NCBI RefSeq assembly: GCF_003671765.1
Contig: NZ_QPIB01000009.1
Location: forward strand, 1-64,000
Direction: 5' to 3'
From: Xenophilus sp. E41
Lineage (GTDB): Bacteria > Pseudomonadota > Gammaproteobacteria > Burkholderiales > Burkholderiaceae_C
DNA length: 64,000 nt
Part shown: positions 63,040 to 64,000 of the stretch, piece by piece
Layout: each line of letters begins with the position of its first letter
Numbering within the stretch: the first letter of the stretch is position 1
Program-made: the position numbers and the translations under genes
Notes under the pieces: model-generated
The model's input: only the letters and a program-made list of their open reading frames with translations
The model's database searches: none
What the model was told of the DNA's origin: nothing

Positions 63040-63040
63040 T
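63035..63040 (+). promoter_or_regulatory. Consensus -10 box, probable rpsO promoter
   Basis: TATAAT lies at the 3' end of soxR, overlapping its stop codon, about 90 nt before the rpsO ATG. The -35 region at 17 nt is poor. Confidence 0.5.
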
Positions 63041-63130
63041 CCCAAGGCTTTGCATGCCGCAAGGCGCACGGCGCGTTCAGTTCCAGCGCGCGCCGCAAGT
63101 CAAACATCTTTGGAACGGGAAACTTTCAAC

Positions 63131-63397
63131 ATGATCGCAGCCGAAAAGAAGGCGGACATCGTCAAGGACAACGCACGCGCCGCCAACGACACGGGCAGCC
63201 CCGAAGTGCAAGTGGCCATCCTGACCGCCCGCATCAACGAACTCACCCCCCATTTCAAGACGCACGCCAAGGACCACCATGGTCGCCGCGGCCTGCTGCG
63301 CATGGTGAGCCGCCGTCGCAAGCTCCTGGACTACCTCAAGTCCAAGGATGCCGACCGCTACACCGCCCTGATCGCCAAGCTGGGTCTGCGCAAGTAA
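63131..63397 (+). CDS. rpsO: 30S ribosomal protein S15
   Basis: This 88-residue primary rRNA-binding protein contacts 16S rRNA and forms a bridge to 23S rRNA. It begins [16 protein letters not shown] and contains the family core [39 protein letters not shown] and the C-terminal [19 protein letters not shown]. The start is fixed by the conserved N-terminus; upstream in-frame ATGs belong to the leader. It precedes pnp, the usual rpsO-pnp order. A strong terminator follows it. Confidence 0.97.
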   Translation: MIAAEKKADIVKDNARAANDTGSPEVQVAILTARINELTPHFKTHAKDHHGRRGLLRMVSRRRKLLDYLKSKDADRYTALIAKLGLRK

Positions 63398-63411
63398 GAC
63401 CTGCCTTTGCA

Positions 63412-63447
63412 AAAACGCCTGAGTTAGTCCGCTAGCTCAGGCGTTTT
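63412..63447 (+). terminator. Rho-independent terminator after rpsO
   Basis: A perfect 12-bp stem AAAACGCCTGAG/CTCAGGCGTTTT (63412-63423 with 63436-63447) begins 14 nt after the rpsO stop and ends in TTTT. Read-through into pnp is likely partial, as in other rpsO-pnp pairs. Confidence 0.85.
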
Positions 63448-63483
63448 CTACTTCGGAGACCGCAAAACAGAGCGAAGCTGTGT

Positions 63484-63520
63484 CATTCCAAGGGGGTCCG
63501 CTCCGGGCCCCGCTGGAATG
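63484..63520 (+). promoter_or_regulatory. Stem-loop in the pnp leader
   Basis: CATTCCA and TGGAATG (63484-63490, 63514-63520) flank an inner GGGG/CCCC stem, about 70 nt before pnp. In E. coli a leader hairpin cut by RNase III allows PNPase to repress its own mRNA; this structure could play that part. Confidence 0.45.
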
Positions 63521-63590
63521 GCATCGTGTTCTGGATTGCGCTCCAACGCCCGCGGGCCCTGTGTGGCCTGCTATCAATAAAGGAGCAACC

Positions 63591-64000
63591 ATGAGCCTCT
63601 TCAACAAGATCACCAAGTCCTTCCAGTGGGGCGACAAGACCGTCGTCATGGAAACGGGCGAAATCGCCCGCCAGGCCACCGGCGCCGTGCTGGTAGACAT
63701 CGACGGCACCGTCGTGCTGGCCACGGTGGTCGCCTCCAAGTCCGCCAAGCCGGGCCAGGACTTCTTCCCGCTGACGGTCGACTACATCGAGAAGACCTAT
63801 GCCGCCGGCAAGATCCCGGGCAGCTTCTTCAAGCGCGAAGCCAAGCCCAGCGAACTGGAAACGCTCACCAGCCGCCTGATCGACCGCCCGATCCGCCCGC
63901 TGTTCCCCGAAGGCTTCCTGAACGAAGTGCACGTAGTGATCCACACCGTGTCGCTGAACCCCGAAGTCGACGCCGACATCGCCGCCATGATCGCCGTGAG
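63591..64000 (+). CDS. pnp: Polyribonucleotide nucleotidyltransferase (5' part; cut by window edge)
   Basis: Only the first 136 codons of this gene of about 700 codons are in the window. The encoded N-terminus, [20 protein letters not shown], opens the first RNase PH domain. Further in, it has [37 protein letters not shown] and [13 protein letters not shown], which are strongly conserved in PNPase. The enzyme degrades RNA phosphorolytically in the degradosome. An AAAGGAG site lies just before the ATG, so the start is secure. It follows rpsO behind a terminator and a leader hairpin. Confidence 0.96.
   Translation, partial: MSLFNKITKSFQWGDKTVVMETGEIARQATGAVLVDIDGTVVLATVVASKSAKPGQDFFPLTVDYIEKTYAAGKIPGSFFKREAKPSELETLTSRLIDRPIRPLFPEGFLNEVHVVIHTVSLNPEVDADIAAMIAV

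Noticed and set aside
63571-63587. A possible fifth 49-bp repeat (GCTATCAATAAAGGAGC) before pnp
   Set aside because: The right arm ATAGC and the tail are missing; this is the pnp ribosome-binding region.

Overview
The window is high-G+C DNA from a betaproteobacterium, most likely of the Comamonadaceae (Burkholderiales), with Variovorax or a close relative as the best guess. The reasons are the two Bug/TctC-type tricarboxylate-binding proteins, the gcl-hyi-glxR glyoxylate operon, the rpsU-yqeY and rpsO-pnp blocks, the abundance of LysR regulators, and a dispersed 49-bp repeat that I associate with this family from memory. No rRNA, tRNA, CRISPR array, phage or complete insertion sequence is seen. 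Names rest on reading translated sequence and motifs; no database search was run.

Layout. 0.2-2 kb: an NlpC/P60 lipoprotein and a Phd/PIN toxin-antitoxin pair followed by a nucleoside deaminase. 2-6 kb: a DUF2272 protein and an NMT1/THI5-like ABC importer. 6-12.2 kb: malic enzyme MaeB and the glyoxylate-assimilation operon gcl-hyi-glxR, divergent from a LysR gene. 13.2-17.7 kb: an unusual two-gene unit, a 1092-residue metallophosphoesterase plus a beta-helix-like lipoprotein, in visibly less G+C-rich DNA. 17.9-24.6 kb: an AI-2E-family transporter, dctA with its GntR regulator, an aldo/keto reductase, and an NCS2 purine permease with a divergent LysR gene. 24.6-27.4 kb: housekeeping mog, darP and pmbA. 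27.5-31.6 kb: a tightly coupled SDR, flavin monooxygenase, BASS symporter and epimerase operon. 32.5-40 kb: TauE/SafE, Nudix, yqeY, rpsU, a glycosyltransferase, a BaiN-like flavoprotein, MarC, a YiiX-like hydrolase and a sterol-desaturase-family protein. 39.8-45.8 kb: two Bug-protein catabolic clusters, one with an intradiol dioxygenase and one with citryl-CoA lyase and a CoA transferase, separated by a LysR gene.

46-57.3 kb is a complete nitrate-assimilation block read leftward: nasR, a regulated leader, nrtA, nrtB, nrtD, globin, a NirB-like flavoprotein, nasA, ybiB and cobA. The leader has a match to the sigma-54 promoter consensus, a short hairpin at the predicted 5' end and a 12-bp terminator stem with a U-tract. 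That is what a NasR-type ANTAR antiterminator would act on. 57.4-64 kb: tsaD, an esterase-like protein, a small heat-shock protein with a sigma-32-like promoter, a branched-chain-type binding protein, an aminotransferase, soxR, rpsO and the 5' part of pnp.

The most notable non-coding observations are: two related 122-bp palindromic elements, each inside an operon, whose arms differ in matched fashion; four ungapped 49-bp repeats, two of them inside coding sequences; a hexanucleotide tandem repeat in place of the ribosome-binding site of the CoA transferase; and a SoxR-type promoter beside soxR that points antisense to the neighbouring aminotransferase gene.
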